Shown here in pieces: positions 47,501-60,700 of a DNA stretch of 64,000 nt; within the stretch, counting starts at the first letter, position 1; each line of letters opens with the position of its first letter. Origin of the DNA: Setophaga petechia (Eukaryota; Chordata; Aves; Passeriformes; Parulidae); NCBI GenBank assembly GCA_024362935.1, contig JANCRA010000003.1, positions 8,112,001-8,176,000 of the forward strand, given 5' to 3'. The notes below the pieces were generated by a model. That model saw only the letters and a program-made list of their open reading frames with translations, searched no databases and was not told the origin of the DNA. The translations under genes and the position numbers were made by a program.

Positions 47501-48542
47501 GCCTTGCCAGATAATCATGGATATTTCAGTGGATCTTTTGTGGAGCTGATAATATATCTCAAGTGTTGAAGATTTTAGCTTTAATTGATTTTTGTCCTAG
47601 AGTTTAACAGTATGCTATTGTGCCTTCACTGGCCTTTGCTAATGTTTTCATTAGTTGTTAGAGTGGAGTGGAGTCACCACACTTCTTCAAAGAGTATTTT
47701 CTGCCAAAGTCAGTAGTATGGCTGTCTTTAACATTTCTTCTCATTCTTGGCAAAGGAGAAGACTTCCTTTTCTTTTTCTTGGTTTACTCAGTGATGTGTA
47801 AGGTCTGAGACAGGAATTTGATTCTTTGTAGTAGATGTGTCACACATGGTATGAAGCAATGCCTTTGTGAGTGGGTCTGTAATGGACTTGTTGCTGGGTC
47901 TTAAAATCTGTGAGTGCTTCCTGTGCTTTTCTGCAAAGAGCTGGTTCTAGTTTGATGCAGAAAATAGTATTACCTTTTCTAATGCAATACTCTAAATATT
48001 CAGGGATTCCTTATTAAGTGTCTGACATGCTTTATAAATTCACCAGGGTTACTCCCAGGTACCTTTAGAAAGCTTTTGAAATGTGTCAGCTAGTTAGATC
48101 TTAGTATTTATTCTCAAGATGTCCTGGACACCAGAGAGTTCCTGCTATAGCAGTGTGTTGAATCAATTTCCATGTAGCCTTCAGCCACTGCTGTGTGTTG
48201 GCTTTTGTCAGACTGTGACAACCCCAACTGTGTTGGGGTTTTCTTACCTTCTGAGACAAATGTCATTGGCCTTTTCTGACCTTGCCTTGTTGTCACACAT
48301 GAGATTTTGAAAGGTCTTTTGAAATTACTTGGCTTCTCCCTTGGTACGATAATATTGCAGAGTACTACTTCCTGTATTTTCCTGCTAGAACATAACAGTT
48401 TTTACAGTGGTAAAGTTTTAAATAGAGTTTGAAATACTTGGCATTGGGATAGAGCTTTTTGCATGCAATATATTAGTCAATGTGACTTACTAAACCCCTA
48501 AAAAGAGTGACTTGTGCAAGAAACTGCATATTCCCTAGTAAA
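44521..48542. other. Non-coding stretch, no gene recognised
   Basis: Mostly AT-rich. Frames at 46785-47380 and 45472-45898 are under 95 codons and unrecognised. A GC-richer patch at about 46840-47030 lacks splice or coding signatures that I could support. Confidence 0.5.
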
Positions 48543-48915
48543 TCATAGAAGTGTAGGAATGGGAGGGAGCTCAGGGAACCAGTTCATCTCTCTGTTTTGT
48601 GGCTGAGCCAAGACTATTTTTGACAGTGATGTGTCTAACTTTTCCATAATGGACTCCAGTGATGAGGATTCCATGACCAGCCTTGGTGAGCTGTTTTTGT
48701 TAGTTAGTTTGTCCTAATAGCCAACAAATCTTCTTTTACCACACGGCAAGCAGAACTCTTCCTCTAACCTTGCTGAACCTGAAGAACAGTTGATCACTGT
48801 CATATTTATTACAGCATCTTGCATATTTGAAGACTTATGTCTTCCCTCAGTCTCTTTTCTAGACTAAACAAACCCAAATCTTTCAGCTTTTCTTCCTAGA
48901 TTGTATATTCCAAAC
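48543..48915 (-). mobile_element. Ancient CR1-type LINE 3' fragment, reverse orientation
   Basis: Starting with AATCATAGAAGTGTAGGAATGGGAGGGAGCTC, the segment continues through AATAGCCAACAAATCTTC-type sequence and ends with CTTCCCTCAGTCTCTTTTCTAGACTAAACAAACCCAAATCTTTCAGC. This is the reverse-complement order of the 3' ORF2 and 3' UTR of the older CR1/L3-like families shared among amniotes. It is much more diverged than the CR1 at 40.5-42.3 kb, so it is an older insertion. Confidence 0.7.
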
Positions 48916-48932
48916 TTTTTTTTTTTTTTTTT
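48916..48932. repeat. Poly-T run (17 bases)
   Basis: It adjoins the old CR1 relic directly. Confidence 0.9.
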
Positions 48933-51900
48933 CTTTTCTGGACTAAATCCGCATGAATCTGGGAAGATGTAGTTCAAAACTGGGCTTTATTTTTGGTTTG
49001 AGGTATCATAAGTGTCAGAAGGTGTGGATTAGTTACCTCTCATAGAACACCATATTTTCAAGAGAATTATACTTCTAACATCTACAGCTCTCTAGCTAAC
49101 TTGCTTTTTTCTACTTTGTAGCTGTTCATTTGATTTTCTTGCTGAAGTGCAGAGCTTTTCTCTTTTATTTCATCCCACCAGTTTCACAGGCAATGGTTAA
49201 TTGACAACCCTTTCAACCTGTCCTGTGAAGGTTTTTCTACTTTTCACAGTCAGATGCTCTGCAAATTCGAAGTCTATGTTCCACCATTCTGCTGGGCTTT
49301 AGTCAATCTTTTCAAAACAACGTGATAATAATACAGTTTTCATCCAGGAATCATATGGTAATGTATTTTGAAGAACTTTCTTCTGCTGGTTTCCTGATGA
49401 AATTGCTGAGGGCATGTTGTGCAGCTTGTGTCACAGTCTTGCTAAACTTGAGATCCTATTTTCTTTTTCTCCCTTAACCTGTGGGCCATGAACAAGGAAC
49501 AAAATAGGATGGTCTGAGATGATTTATTTTTCATCTCCATTAGGAAGATTGTCCAGAATACTTCCTGTGTCCCTGTTTCCCCAGCCCTTCCCTAGAGCCA
49601 GTAGTCACTTCTGGTTGGTCTGGTCTGAGTCACACCTGACAGTTTTATTAGTGCTCATGAACAGCATTGGGCAATGGCTGGATCACTGGCTGAAACTTGG
49701 CAGGATGTCTGCAATATCACGGATTTGGGCTTCTGGCAGGCAGGCAGCTGACACCCTGGGACACTGCTTTGACAATGGACGTCTCTGTTCATCTCAGAAA
49801 TAATTGTAACAGAAAAAAAATAATCTTGCTGCGATAGTCATCTACAAAGCAGAAAAAAAAAAGAAAGAAAACATAGCAATTTACCTAGTGTCTGGTCTAT
49901 TCACTAACAGCTTTCTCAACACTGAAATGGTTCCTCTTTTCTTCCCAAATTATTTAAGAGCAATAAACATACTCATCAGCTGACTTGTCCTCCAGTGGCT
50001 TTGAGAGTTTTTAAAGGGCTGCTTTATTTCCTCTCCTTCATTCCTGGCAAAATCACAAATATCTAACTGAACTCACATTACTTAAATAGAAAGTAATAGA
50101 AGAAATGGTTGTACAAGTAGTTCAGGGTCTGGTCACAAATATGCACTAAGCTGCTGGTTCTCCTGGGTGAATTTCACCTTGAACAGAGAAAACAATTACA
50201 CCTTGTTAGCTCAAAAAAAGTAACCATCCTTCTTGTATTTTAGTCAGTCCAGCTATAGAGTGAAGTGGAAAGACAAAAGAGGACTCTAAAGAGCCTGATA
50301 ACTCAGTAGTTAGTTATAGCAAAAGAGATTAATCACAAAATAAGATGAAAATATTTTTGTTTTAGACTGTTATACTAAAACAAATCACAACCAATTTGAA
50401 CCAATAAATAATGGAGTGTTTAAAAAAAAATACTAACAAAAACATGAGTTTTAAAAGTGTTTCTTCTGGAAGTGTGCTGTGCCAGGTGCAGTAGTAAACA
50501 TACCTCCTTTGAATCACTGGAGATGAAAAACAGCCATATACTTGAGCTTAGGTGGTTCCTATGGCTTTATAACTCTTTTGTATCATTTGAGCATTCAGGA
50601 AAATACGGCACACAGATTTTTAAACTATGATTCTGGCTACAGAGGCACAACACATTCTTTTCTGTTTTTAATAAGTCTCTCTCTTTGTGCAACAAATCCT
50701 TCTAAAAAATGGTACCAGCAGTGCTAACCAATGGGTAGCAGCTAGAGGCTGGGGGGAGAGGAATTGCTTTGGCTGGACAGAGACTAAGGGATTTGTACAC
50801 CCAAATTTCTATTGTTTTTAATAAGAATTTGGCTTCAGAAATCATAGTCCTCATATGTATTCAGCCTCTGAGAACTGGAGGTCTCTAACCACGCATTCCT
50901 ATCTCATGGAATCCAATTCCCCCTGGCTGGTGCACCAGCGGGGCAGGCAGGTGTGGCACTGCAGCATCTCCCGGCGAGGCTCCTCCCTTGTCAGGGGCAC
51001 TGCTGCTGCTCTGCCTGAGAGCGTCTGCCGGCTGATGGCTGGGGGAAGGAGGAACCCATATCCCACCAGGAGGGCAGAGGTTACTCAACAACCTTAAGAA
51101 GGTTTACTGTATTACAATATGAATTGTTTTTTCTTATTATTTCAGGGGCTTTTCAGGAGATTAGGAGAGACTTTATGAAAATACAGAGTTCTTGTGCATT
51201 CTACCTATATTCCATATGCTCTGGTAAATTGTCATTCTGATTCTCTCATGCAAATAACTGAAAGAGGTGGGAAAATAAACTTAAAAAAAATCCTTTTAAT
51301 AAAGTTGATTTCCTCGTTTCTGTTCCAGTGGGAAACCTGAGTAAAAATGTGGAAGTATTAAGTATATAACAAGGGGATGGTGGTTTATTTTCTGAAGACT
51401 TCTGTGATCACTGAGAACTCTGTGTTTAGGATTCTTTACAGGAGGGCTAAGTGTTACTGTTATTTTCTTGTAGTCAGTTCATCAGTGGCTGATAAGTAAA
51501 GAATGTAACTTGGTAAGGTGTTGCAGGCAAAGGGAATTTTTGCAATAATGTTTGCATTTTCACTACCTTTTCAAGGCATTCTTTAATTTGTACAGAAGAG
51601 AAGGACAGCATTAACTGCTACATTTGCTGGTTAAAAAATTTCAATGGAGTAGATTCTTGAGCCGAACTTCAGTGGTGGTGCAGTTAGTTTAACATGTGTT
51701 CAGCGTAAGTTTGTTAGTGTGGGAGATGTCAGAAAAATGAGAAACTTTGAAACCTTGATCAAGGCATCAAGACAATGGGACGCATCATTTTGACACAGGA
51801 ATTTTTATGGATTGCATGAGTCTGGCTGTACTCCAGAATTAGTTCCAGGCTGAATTATGGTTCCATTCTGTATCTTCCTTCATGTTAGAAACCTGAGTAG

Positions 51901-52335
51901 TGAGTGGTTATTACACTGACCTGTATTACGTGCCCTGTTTAAGCACGCTGAGTACAGCACATGGTTGTGACTCTATTTTTAAGTACACTTCTCTTTTATG
52001 TGTTTTTCCTTAGAATGGTTCTGTAGGTTAGTGTTGGACACAACTGTACACACAGTGTGTGTGGTTCTAGAAGGGAAGCCACACTATCTGCCAGTGCTGA
52101 GCATAAAGAAGAGGGGAAGTGCTGTCTAAACTGTATGAAAAGAAGGTATGAACAAGCATAATATTTTTACTTTCTTACCATTACAGCTGCTGCTTTTATC
52201 TCAAGAAAATAAATGATCAGTTCAGATAAGGTGATGGCTGAAATTCTCCATATGTTTCCATAGATATGCAGCTTTTTTGGCAGAATAGCACAATTCTTTG
52301 TGCAGGCAACTGAATCACCAGAACTAGTGGGCTAG
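48933..52335. other. Non-coding stretch, no gene recognised
   Basis: AT-rich DNA with an A-rich tract at about 49852-49868. A short GC-richer patch with several CpG (about 50930-51075) carries open frames on both strands (80 and 68 codons) that match nothing I know. Confidence 0.5.
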
Positions 52336-52379
52336 ATTAATGTGAGGAATTATATCTATTAATGTGAGGAATTATATTT
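52336..52379. repeat. Tandem duplication, 22-base period
   Basis: ATTAATGTGAGGAATTATAT starts at 52336 and again at 52358, nearly identical across the unit. Confidence 0.9.
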
Positions 52380-53024
52380 AAATGTCACTTTAGTGCTTAG
52401 GATATCTCTAGTGTCACTGGCATTAGCCTGCCTTCCCACCTACCTTTTCTCTCTCTGTGCCAATCCTTTCTGGGCTAGTTTCTGCTAGTGAAATACCCAC
52501 ATAACCTATCAGTTTGTTTCTGAGTTTGTGCCACCTGCCTGTGTCTTGACCACATCAATCCCTGTGGGGTTCAGCCCACATCTTAAAACTGAGGGAAATG
52601 TGTTCTCATCCTCTTTCTTTTCTGTCTTGCTTGTGGTTACAGAAAAAAAAGTGTGTAGAGAATATGTATAATTTCATCAGAAAAAGGCCTGTTTTGTGGT
52701 GATGAATCAAGCATTCCTTGGGGTTCTTACCTTTCAGTCAGTAGATGTTGAGATTTTTTGTCTGTTTCGGTGAATTAAAATATTTTACCAGGAGAATGAT
52801 GTAACACTATCCAGGGCTGGGGTTTTTGTACTTGATGCCCTCCTACTTATGTTCCTGCTGAATTTTCCTTATGCAGTTTCTGGAGGGATAAGAAAAATAA
52901 TGATTTCTAGAAAATCTATCTTAGGATATTTACTACAGAGGAAGGAGAGGTAGATGTATTTATTGAGACTAATAGGCATCTAGAAAGTGAAATAGTATTT
53001 TTTAAAAAGGAAGAAAATAAAAGG

Positions 53025-53041
53025 GTGTGTGTGTGTGTGTA
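53025..53041. repeat. (GT)n microsatellite
   Basis: About eight GT units. Confidence 0.9.
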
Positions 53042-53184
53042 TGTACAGATGGTGGGCAGGACAGTGGGAACCTGCTCTGGCGTCTTGGTGGTTGAATTTC
53101 TGCTGGGAGATGTAGGTTAAAAGTCTCTCAGCAGAGGAAGAGCAGAAAACCAAGGCTGAGATTGGGCCATTTGTGAGTGGTATA

Positions 53185-53200
53185 TGTGTGTGTGTGTGTG
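53185..53200. repeat. (GT)n microsatellite
   Basis: About eight TG units preceded by TATA. A second GT tract lies 145 bases upstream. Confidence 0.9.
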
Positions 53201-55290
53201 CAATCTTATACTGCACTTGTCTTTGTGTTTCCTAAGGGCTGGTTTAAGCAGCTTCCTGCTTAGTTTGCTGGTGTCTGTGTATTCCATTTCAATGTGCCTA
53301 GAGGCCTCTGATTGATTTATGTGTTACTGCCAGCTTGAGACAGCTAATGTGGTTATCACCTCTAGCTGTTTACCCCACCCTTAAAAAGCTAAATAACTCC
53401 AGTGGTTCAGCAGCTGGTTTGTGAACAGCTCAAATATCAGCTCAGGGAGAGTGAGGGGGACCCTTGGGCACAGTAACCTCAGCAGCTGCCTGAGGCTGAG
53501 CCATCTCTTCTTGTTCATGTGAGCCAGTGTCCCCTTGCATGGCACAGACCAGGCACAAAGCAGTTCTGTGGCCAGGTGCCCTTTTGAATATAGCTTAGAT
53601 ACACAAGAAGTAAACGTTACAGTGCTGAAGGTAGCCATTCTAGTATAGTTCATCTGAATGAAAGTGCCTAAACTCTGTGTAAAAGGAGAAGCCTCATTTG
53701 CAGATGCTAAATTGGGGAGCATTATCAAGATGAGGAAAGCCCATTCCAGGAAGTACCTGGAAACGGGCGCCTCGGGAATGTCACTGGGAAAGGAACACAC
53801 CAGAGACTGGGATTCAGTCACTTAAATATGTCTCTGCTTCTGGACCTGTTTTTTAGACTATTTTCATGACTCTAAGTGGAGAAATGGATACTCTTTTACA
53901 GTATAGAGCATTTCTAATGACTCAAATAGGCCAAGTAATGGGGCATTCTAACCTGTTCATTCCTGCCCCATTTTTGCAGCTGCCTCCAGCCCAAATAAAA
54001 GTTAATTTCTCTAAGTGCTCACCTACTGCTTAGTGAATTTTTGCACTGTGTCTAGAGTCACTTGACTTAGGGTTCTCATCTTAGCATTATGGTTTAGAGA
54101 GAGAAAAGAAACTTCTGGGTAAAGATGTCAATAGTATCAATTGCTCTGCGTTTCTGGGAAGTGTCTAGCTGATACAAACTGTGCAAACAAATCTCTATGA
54201 AAAGCTAATTTAAATTAGATTTTACACAGTCGAGGAAAAAACTCATGTTTCCTTTTTCTGTCCAAGTTAGAATTAAAGGTAGATGCATATAAATAATGTT
54301 TTTCCTTGAAATTTTTATCTAGTTATTTTCCATTTCTTTCTCTTTTTCTTGTTACAGTCTCCATGCTTATATAACAGCTCTCAAGAGGAAGCTAACAAGC
54401 CCATCTGCTTGTTGGTGCCAGCTGTTTTAGTGGAGGCATACTGGATGTGACTGAGCTCCACCTTCTTTTTTGAGGTACATTATATGTGAGACACCATAAT
54501 ATATGGTTCAGTCAGAATGATAGCTGCTTAACCTCTTGGTACTCTTTTCATTAATTCTTTCTTGGATCAGTTATTGTGTTTTGTCTGTCACAAAACTGGG
54601 TTGAAAACTGCTCTGGGCATGGAATGTGTCATTCATTTAAACAACATCAAGGCACACTGTTCATGTTTAATTATTACTTTAATGCGAGTGCTAAACTGTT
54701 TTCAGTTACATCTAACAAACATGTTTTCTGGGACTGGTTGCTGGCTGACCTCAAGTAAGGGCATGTTAGGCTAAGCCTTGAAATGCTGCATCAAGCTGTC
54801 ATCTCAAATAGGAGTGAGCTCATTCATCCTCCCGTGAACTATCATATAGATGAACCGATGGAAGCAGGATATATTAACTGCCCACCACAAAGGACATTGC
54901 AGTGTGCTGATTTATGATGAGCAAATTCTAGAGTAATCCTATTGATGATGCCTAAAAACATCTGTTCACAGCGCTGCAGTAGCTAAGCTAGGAATACTGT
55001 GTAGTAGATGAAAGCCACCTGTTGATGAAATATTTAAAAATGATATATAAATATTTCTGTTGGTGGTGTTGCATCAGTTCTTTTTCAGGATATTCATTAT
55101 GGCATGTCACATACATTTGGAAATGGTCAGAATATTTATAGGCCCAGTTCCAGTAGAACATGAGCATGTGACCAATGCTCTTACTTTCAGTTTTTCAAAA
55201 AACCAGTTTGATGCAATGTTTAGAAGTCACTGTCATGCTGAAGTAACTTTAATGACACAGAGAAAAAAATATCTACATAGAATTTTTTTT

Positions 55291-55350
55291 CAGAATAAGG
55301 TACTATAGAAAGTAATGTAAACAGAATAAGGTAATGTAGAAAGCAAGGTC
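55291..55350. repeat. Tandem duplication, 31-base period
   Basis: CAGAATAAGGTA starts at 55291 and 55322. The following GAAAG and AATGTA words repeat with small rearrangements. Confidence 0.8.
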
Positions 55351-57516
55351 TAAGCTATCTCTATTTGAGAGAGCATTCTAAAAGATTAAGAGGAAGCCAC
55401 CACAATACCTAATGCCTTGGTTTTGGTAGGATTTGGGGGGTTTTGGCATGGTCCAAATAAATTCCTTCCAATTTTGGGACATCCACAATCACTTCATAGG
55501 GCTGATGCATTCTAATCTGAAACTAAGTCAGAGGGCACATCCACTTCAATTGACCTACCATTCATCCTGATATCATCATTACTCTAAGCAGGTGACTAAT
55601 GTAATGACAGCACTCCTATAAAGATGCAGACCTGACTTAAAACCTCCCACAGGCATGATCCTAAGGCTTGGGAGACTTGTTTGTTTCTGAGTAACATCTG
55701 TTGGGAAAATCCATTATATCTGTCAGTGGATTTGTTTTGACATCTGAGACCAAACTTTCCCGGGTTCTCCTTTTTATTTTCTTCCTTCCTGCCTATCTTT
55801 CCTGTTTCTCCACTGAAGTGATGCTCATCACTATCCTTTCTTCCTGCCAGTGGCAGTGGGAGCAGCCAGCTGGGCTTGGCTTGACAAGCACCAAATTAAA
55901 CTTATATGTGCCAGGAATGTCTGCCTGTGTTAGTGACAGCCACTAGCTTACCAGTTATTGTACCAGAGTCTTTTGAAAGAGAATTTGTAAGTGGGAATGA
56001 CTGTGAAACCAGTTGTCTTTTGCTGCTCTTAATGTAGAACCATTAAGAGCTTTAAAATTTCAACTCAACTTTTGAGTTTGAAGAAAGCTCTCTTTGTAAA
56101 TTTCCTGGCCCAGAGTGCTTTTACTTCATGCTCTTGCCACGGTACTCTGTTGGTTTGTCGTGGTTCTAAGGAATAAATCCTGTTTTAAATTTCCTTGGTT
56201 TCTTATAACAAAGGGCTCTGGAGGAAAGAAAATCTTTTAATCCTCCCAGCAATAACCTGACACGACCTTCTAAATACACTATTAACTCAAAAATATTAGC
56301 AATATTTTGTAGCTGTCTTAAGAAGAGTTTACAATAGAGATGGACCAAATATTTAGAAGAATAATTATACTTAGTTCTGAGGAAATTAGTATCCATAACA
56401 CAATTACACATTTAAAAAGGGCTAAATGTTAAAAACTATTTAAAAAGCCAGGCAGTAGGGTATTGTTCAGTAGCACTGGCAAAACACAGACAGTTTTCTG
56501 CATAGTCTTTCTAGGCTTGTGATTTCCTGACTGCCTTAGCACAAATTACATGCCTTCTCTCTGTTCTTTAGTAACTTCAATCTGTTTTTTCTTTCCTTCA
56601 TAACTGCTTAGCTTTCAGAAGATGTTAAAATTTTTTTTTAATATGCTCAATATGAGATGCTTCTTAGAAGGTCTGCAGGAGGAGACAGTTTTCTGCAAAC
56701 CTGGCCTCTCTGCTATGTCAGTAGGCTGCCAGGAGTTGCACACAGCTTATATACCAAATAGGTGTCTTGTAAAAATTGAATACTGTTGTACTAGTATAAG
56801 CACATTAAAATAACTAATTTGGAAATAAAATTATGGCAGTAAAGAATCACAAAGGTAATAACTTAAAATTAGGTATCCAACACTGTACTCTGACTGGGGG
56901 CAGAGAGATGAACCTCTGCTTGGGATGCACAGCAGAAAAATTCAGAGAAAAGTCAGTAGGAAAAGCTAAAGAAAAGAAATTAAAGCTTGTTTTCTGTCCC
57001 TTTGTTTAAAATACCTGAATTCAGAGATAAAATAGGGGTTTGGGGCCTGAAGTTTTTTTGTTACTTTTATGCTTCTCAGGTATGCATTTTGGTATGCAGC
57101 AAGTAGCAATTGTGCATTCCCTCATAAAAATACTTGCTAAATCCAGCAGCCTTTAGTCAGATATTCTCCATCATGAATTTCTATTAAATATCTGATCTAA
57201 ACTTAGCGAAGTCAGTGAGAGTCTTTCAGTTGCTTTAAGCACAAATTGCAAAATATCAGCTAGATCCACGGAGGGACATGGGGGCTATGATGCTCCAGAG
57301 AAGGATGAACACAGGTATCCCCTGCTGCTATGTGCCAGCTGGTTGCCTTGGAGCTGGTAATAACCATGCTGTCTTTCTTGAGAGGAGAGTGCTCCTAAGG
57401 TGGAGTTCCCACTTTGAATTCTGATTTGAACCCAGATGAGCAGTTCCAATGGAAGCATATGTTTGGTGCCAACTCCTCCTCCTGGTATGAGAACAGTTCC
57501 GAGCAAAGAGGTAAAA
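55351..57516. other. Non-coding stretch, nothing recognised
   Basis: AT-rich DNA. Open frames are under 90 codons and unrecognised. Confidence 0.6.
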
Positions 57517-57793
57517 CACAGAATCAGTAAGGTGGGAAAAGGCCACTGATGGTCATCTAGTCCAACCTCCCTGCTCAAGCAGAGTGCCCTGATGCACATA
57601 GGACTGTGTCCAGACAGCTTTTGAATATCTCCAGAGAAGGAAACTAACTCCACAGCCTCTCTGGGTAATCTGTCCAACACAATAAAGTTCAGCCTTATGT
57701 TTGAGTGGAACCCCTTGTGCTTCAGTTTCTGCTCATTGCCTCTTGTCCTATTGCTTGGCATTGCTGAGCTGAGCTTGCCTCCATCCTCTTGTA
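57517..57793 (-). mobile_element. CR1 LINE 3' fragment, reverse orientation
   Basis: On the plus strand it begins CACAGAATCAGTAAGGTGGG and continues GGTCATCTAGTCCAACCTCC, AATATCTCCAGAGAAGGAAAC and TTGTGCTTCAGTTTCTGCTC, the reverse order of the CR1 3' end. The minus-strand translation contains SNRTRGNEQKLKHKGFHSN and DRLPREAVE, conserved words of the CR1 ORF2 C-terminus. It is 5'-truncated and immobile. Confidence 0.9.
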
Positions 57794-60700
57794 TAGTACA
57801 GGGCAGTATCATGGGAGAAAAAGTGTGGCAAGAACAGCCAGCTGTGAATTTCCTGGGTCTTTGGTGTCCCCCTTTTGCAGCCCAGGCCCTCTGTCATGGC
57901 AGAAGAGAATGTTTGGCACTGTGCAGGCAGGAGCAGCAGCTCCACTGTGGTACTGTAGTGCTATAGTACTGCTGGCTCTAACACAGCATGTCCCTGTTGT
58001 GACCAGCACAATGGCTGTACTGTCCCTGGTCCCAGCCATGATCAGTTCTCCAGCAGCTATCACTTTTCCCCAAAAGCCTTCTGCTTTTCTTTGAGGGTTG
58101 TATTACTGTGTTGACTAGCCTCTGCAAACCCCTCTCTGGACTGTCTTCTCATTCTCCTGCGTGTTACTTTCTTCTGACAAGAAGTAGTTATAACAAGCAA
58201 AGTCCAACTCCTGCTTCTGTGTTTGACTCTGGAGGAGATCCCTCAGGCTGCACCGCCCAGTTCCTCCTCCAACCTTGTCATGCTGATTCGTGCTTTAGCC
58301 TGTAGCTTCTATTGTTATATTTATTGCTAAACAAAAGGAGTATTTTCTTGCTCCCTCACTTAGACTGAGTAGAAGATAGTTATGTCCACCAGCTTCCAGG
58401 AGCTTTGTGGCTGCTGGCTGCTCAGAAAGCTTGCTTGCTGAGCACCACCTCATCTCCAGCAAGGCAGGGTGCAAAAAGCCTGATGGCCTCGCAAATTCGG
58501 TAATTTTATCCAAGCCCATATGGATCTTATATTATTCATGGCTTCTGATGGGCTGCATATTCCTCACTGATTTAGTGGTTGACTTGTGATGTTTTTCGAT
58601 GAGTCAAATCTCTGTAATAGTGACACTACATCCATGTATGTGGTAAATGTGAAAGAAAACAGATGTCTATAAAAATCACTGAGTCTGATTTGGAACGATG
58701 AACAGTATTGTGATTAATCAGAATGTACAACTCATGTGTAGTATTTTTACAGGATGGGATGGAAATTGCTTGTTTCACACCTATATGATTTCTATCTTAA
58801 TATTTGGACTCAGTCAAAGAAAGTTAAGTGTTGGGCTGCTTATCTGGGGAGAAATGGCACAATTACTACTGCATTTTGAAACTTCTAGTACAGTCATGCA
58901 ACCTTGAATTTACTTCAACGTTGATTTTTTTTCTGGCAATATCTGCACTGTGCTCATTTGTAAAAGGAAACAAACAGTAGCCAATAAGTAAGTGTCATCT
59001 ACAAATGTAGAAAGATAGTGTAGCAGATGCTCCTCAATAGATTTCTCCTAATAAAACATAAATGTTTTTAGTTTAGTTCTTGCAAGTTTCCTGAGACCGA
59101 AGCTAAAGCATTTGCTGAACTCTAGATTAAGGACAGAATCCTAATGCAGATTTAATCAGACACTCTGAAGCACAGAGTTACAAAATTCCTGAGATCGGAA
59201 GGCAAAGAATTTCGCAAAAATAAGTATCAGCCAAGTCCTATTCCTGTAAGACTGGAGGTTGAATAATGGAAGAGCAGTGGCAGAAAGTAATAGCTGAACA
59301 CAGAAAAATGAAAGGTCTGACCCTATGAACTAGCTTTAAGGTCATGAACAGGATCTTACAAAATCAACACAAATTCATTACTGGAAGAAGCTAGGATAAA
59401 ATCTTTAGCACAGGGCAAGTGTGATGAGTCAGATCTGGTCAAGTGGTGCATACGTGCAAAATTCTGAATAAAAATAATCAAATTAACATGCAGTGAAGAG
59501 AGAATTTCCATAATGAAGCCTGTAGTTTCCTGAAGAGACTTCTCTAGATTGCTAAGCATGGTTTGGACAAGTCACAAGACAAAAGAACTGTTTTTTTGCA
59601 AGGCTCTGTGTGCTCTGTGACAGGATTTTGGGAGATGGAGAGACAGTTTGCAATGCAGACATATTCTTTTGTTGGATTACTTCCTTTGGTTTCAGATTGA
59701 GGAACTCTCATTTTCTGTTTTCTCTGAAAACCTTGTCCTCTGGCTTAAATAAAAACTTTAGAATGTCCTAAATGCAGTAATGAAGATCTGGGTTTTGTTG
59801 TACAGAGGTACATACGATGTATGTTGGTAAGTGGACACTGAGTGTAGGTGTTAGATATCTTGCATTTTTTGGTCTACTTTTTGAAAGATGATATTTCTCA
59901 GAATAATGTGAGAAGGCTTGGAACACTGATTTATTCCTGTTGGAAAATCATTCTGCAAATGACTCCAAATTGCAGTAATTTAGAAATCTTGAGGTTCTTT
60001 CTATATTTGGATTTGTACATTCTGCAAGCTTTTAGTACAAATATATGGATCTTTGGAAATTACTTTAATTCTTGAATATAACTTTAACTGGACTAAATAC
60101 ATGAATGTACCTTACAGGGCTCAGGCTTTGTGAGACATTTCTGCTAAATCGGCTTATGAATTTCCTTTTGATGAGCTTAATTGTTGACAGATTTTTCAAA
60201 AGCCAACAACAGCTTGCTTTGCTAGCTAGTATTCACATGAACTGGATAGTCTTGTGAAGTCCTTTATGCAATTTGCATAATATTTTTCTTTTACTGTAAG
60301 ATGAAGTGAAATCCTTTGTAGTGAACCTAACAATGTTAGACATTGTAAAGACATCAATCTAAATAAAATTTAAAAAGCAGAAAAATTACCCTCCCAGCCT
60401 GTTCTTCATCATCTCAGAATATACACGGCTAGAAAAAATAGACTTTAAAAAAAAAATAGTATTTTTCTCCCAGAGGACTATTTAGAAAAAGGTCCTAAAT
60501 AATGATATGTGATCTCCTGATGAAGATACTATGAAGATGCTTTGCTAGTTTCTTCAGTAGTCCTGTAAATTGAATTTTCATTTGAGATCCCTCAAGTCAG
60601 AAGGCATTACATATGCAAATCTATTAATTAAATCAATAGAACAAATAAGCCATTTCGTCCATCCATGTGAAACAGATAGATAAATTCTGCATCTTATCTA

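Larger units (their letters stand above)
52380..55290. other. Non-coding stretch with GT microsatellites
   Basis: No gene was recognised. An open frame at 53381-53821 (minus, 146 codons) has no recognisable domain and is treated as chance. (GT)n tracts are listed separately. Confidence 0.5.

Noticed and set aside
53381..53821. 146-codon minus-strand open frame
   Set aside because: No recognisable protein family and ordinary AT-rich context; probably chance.
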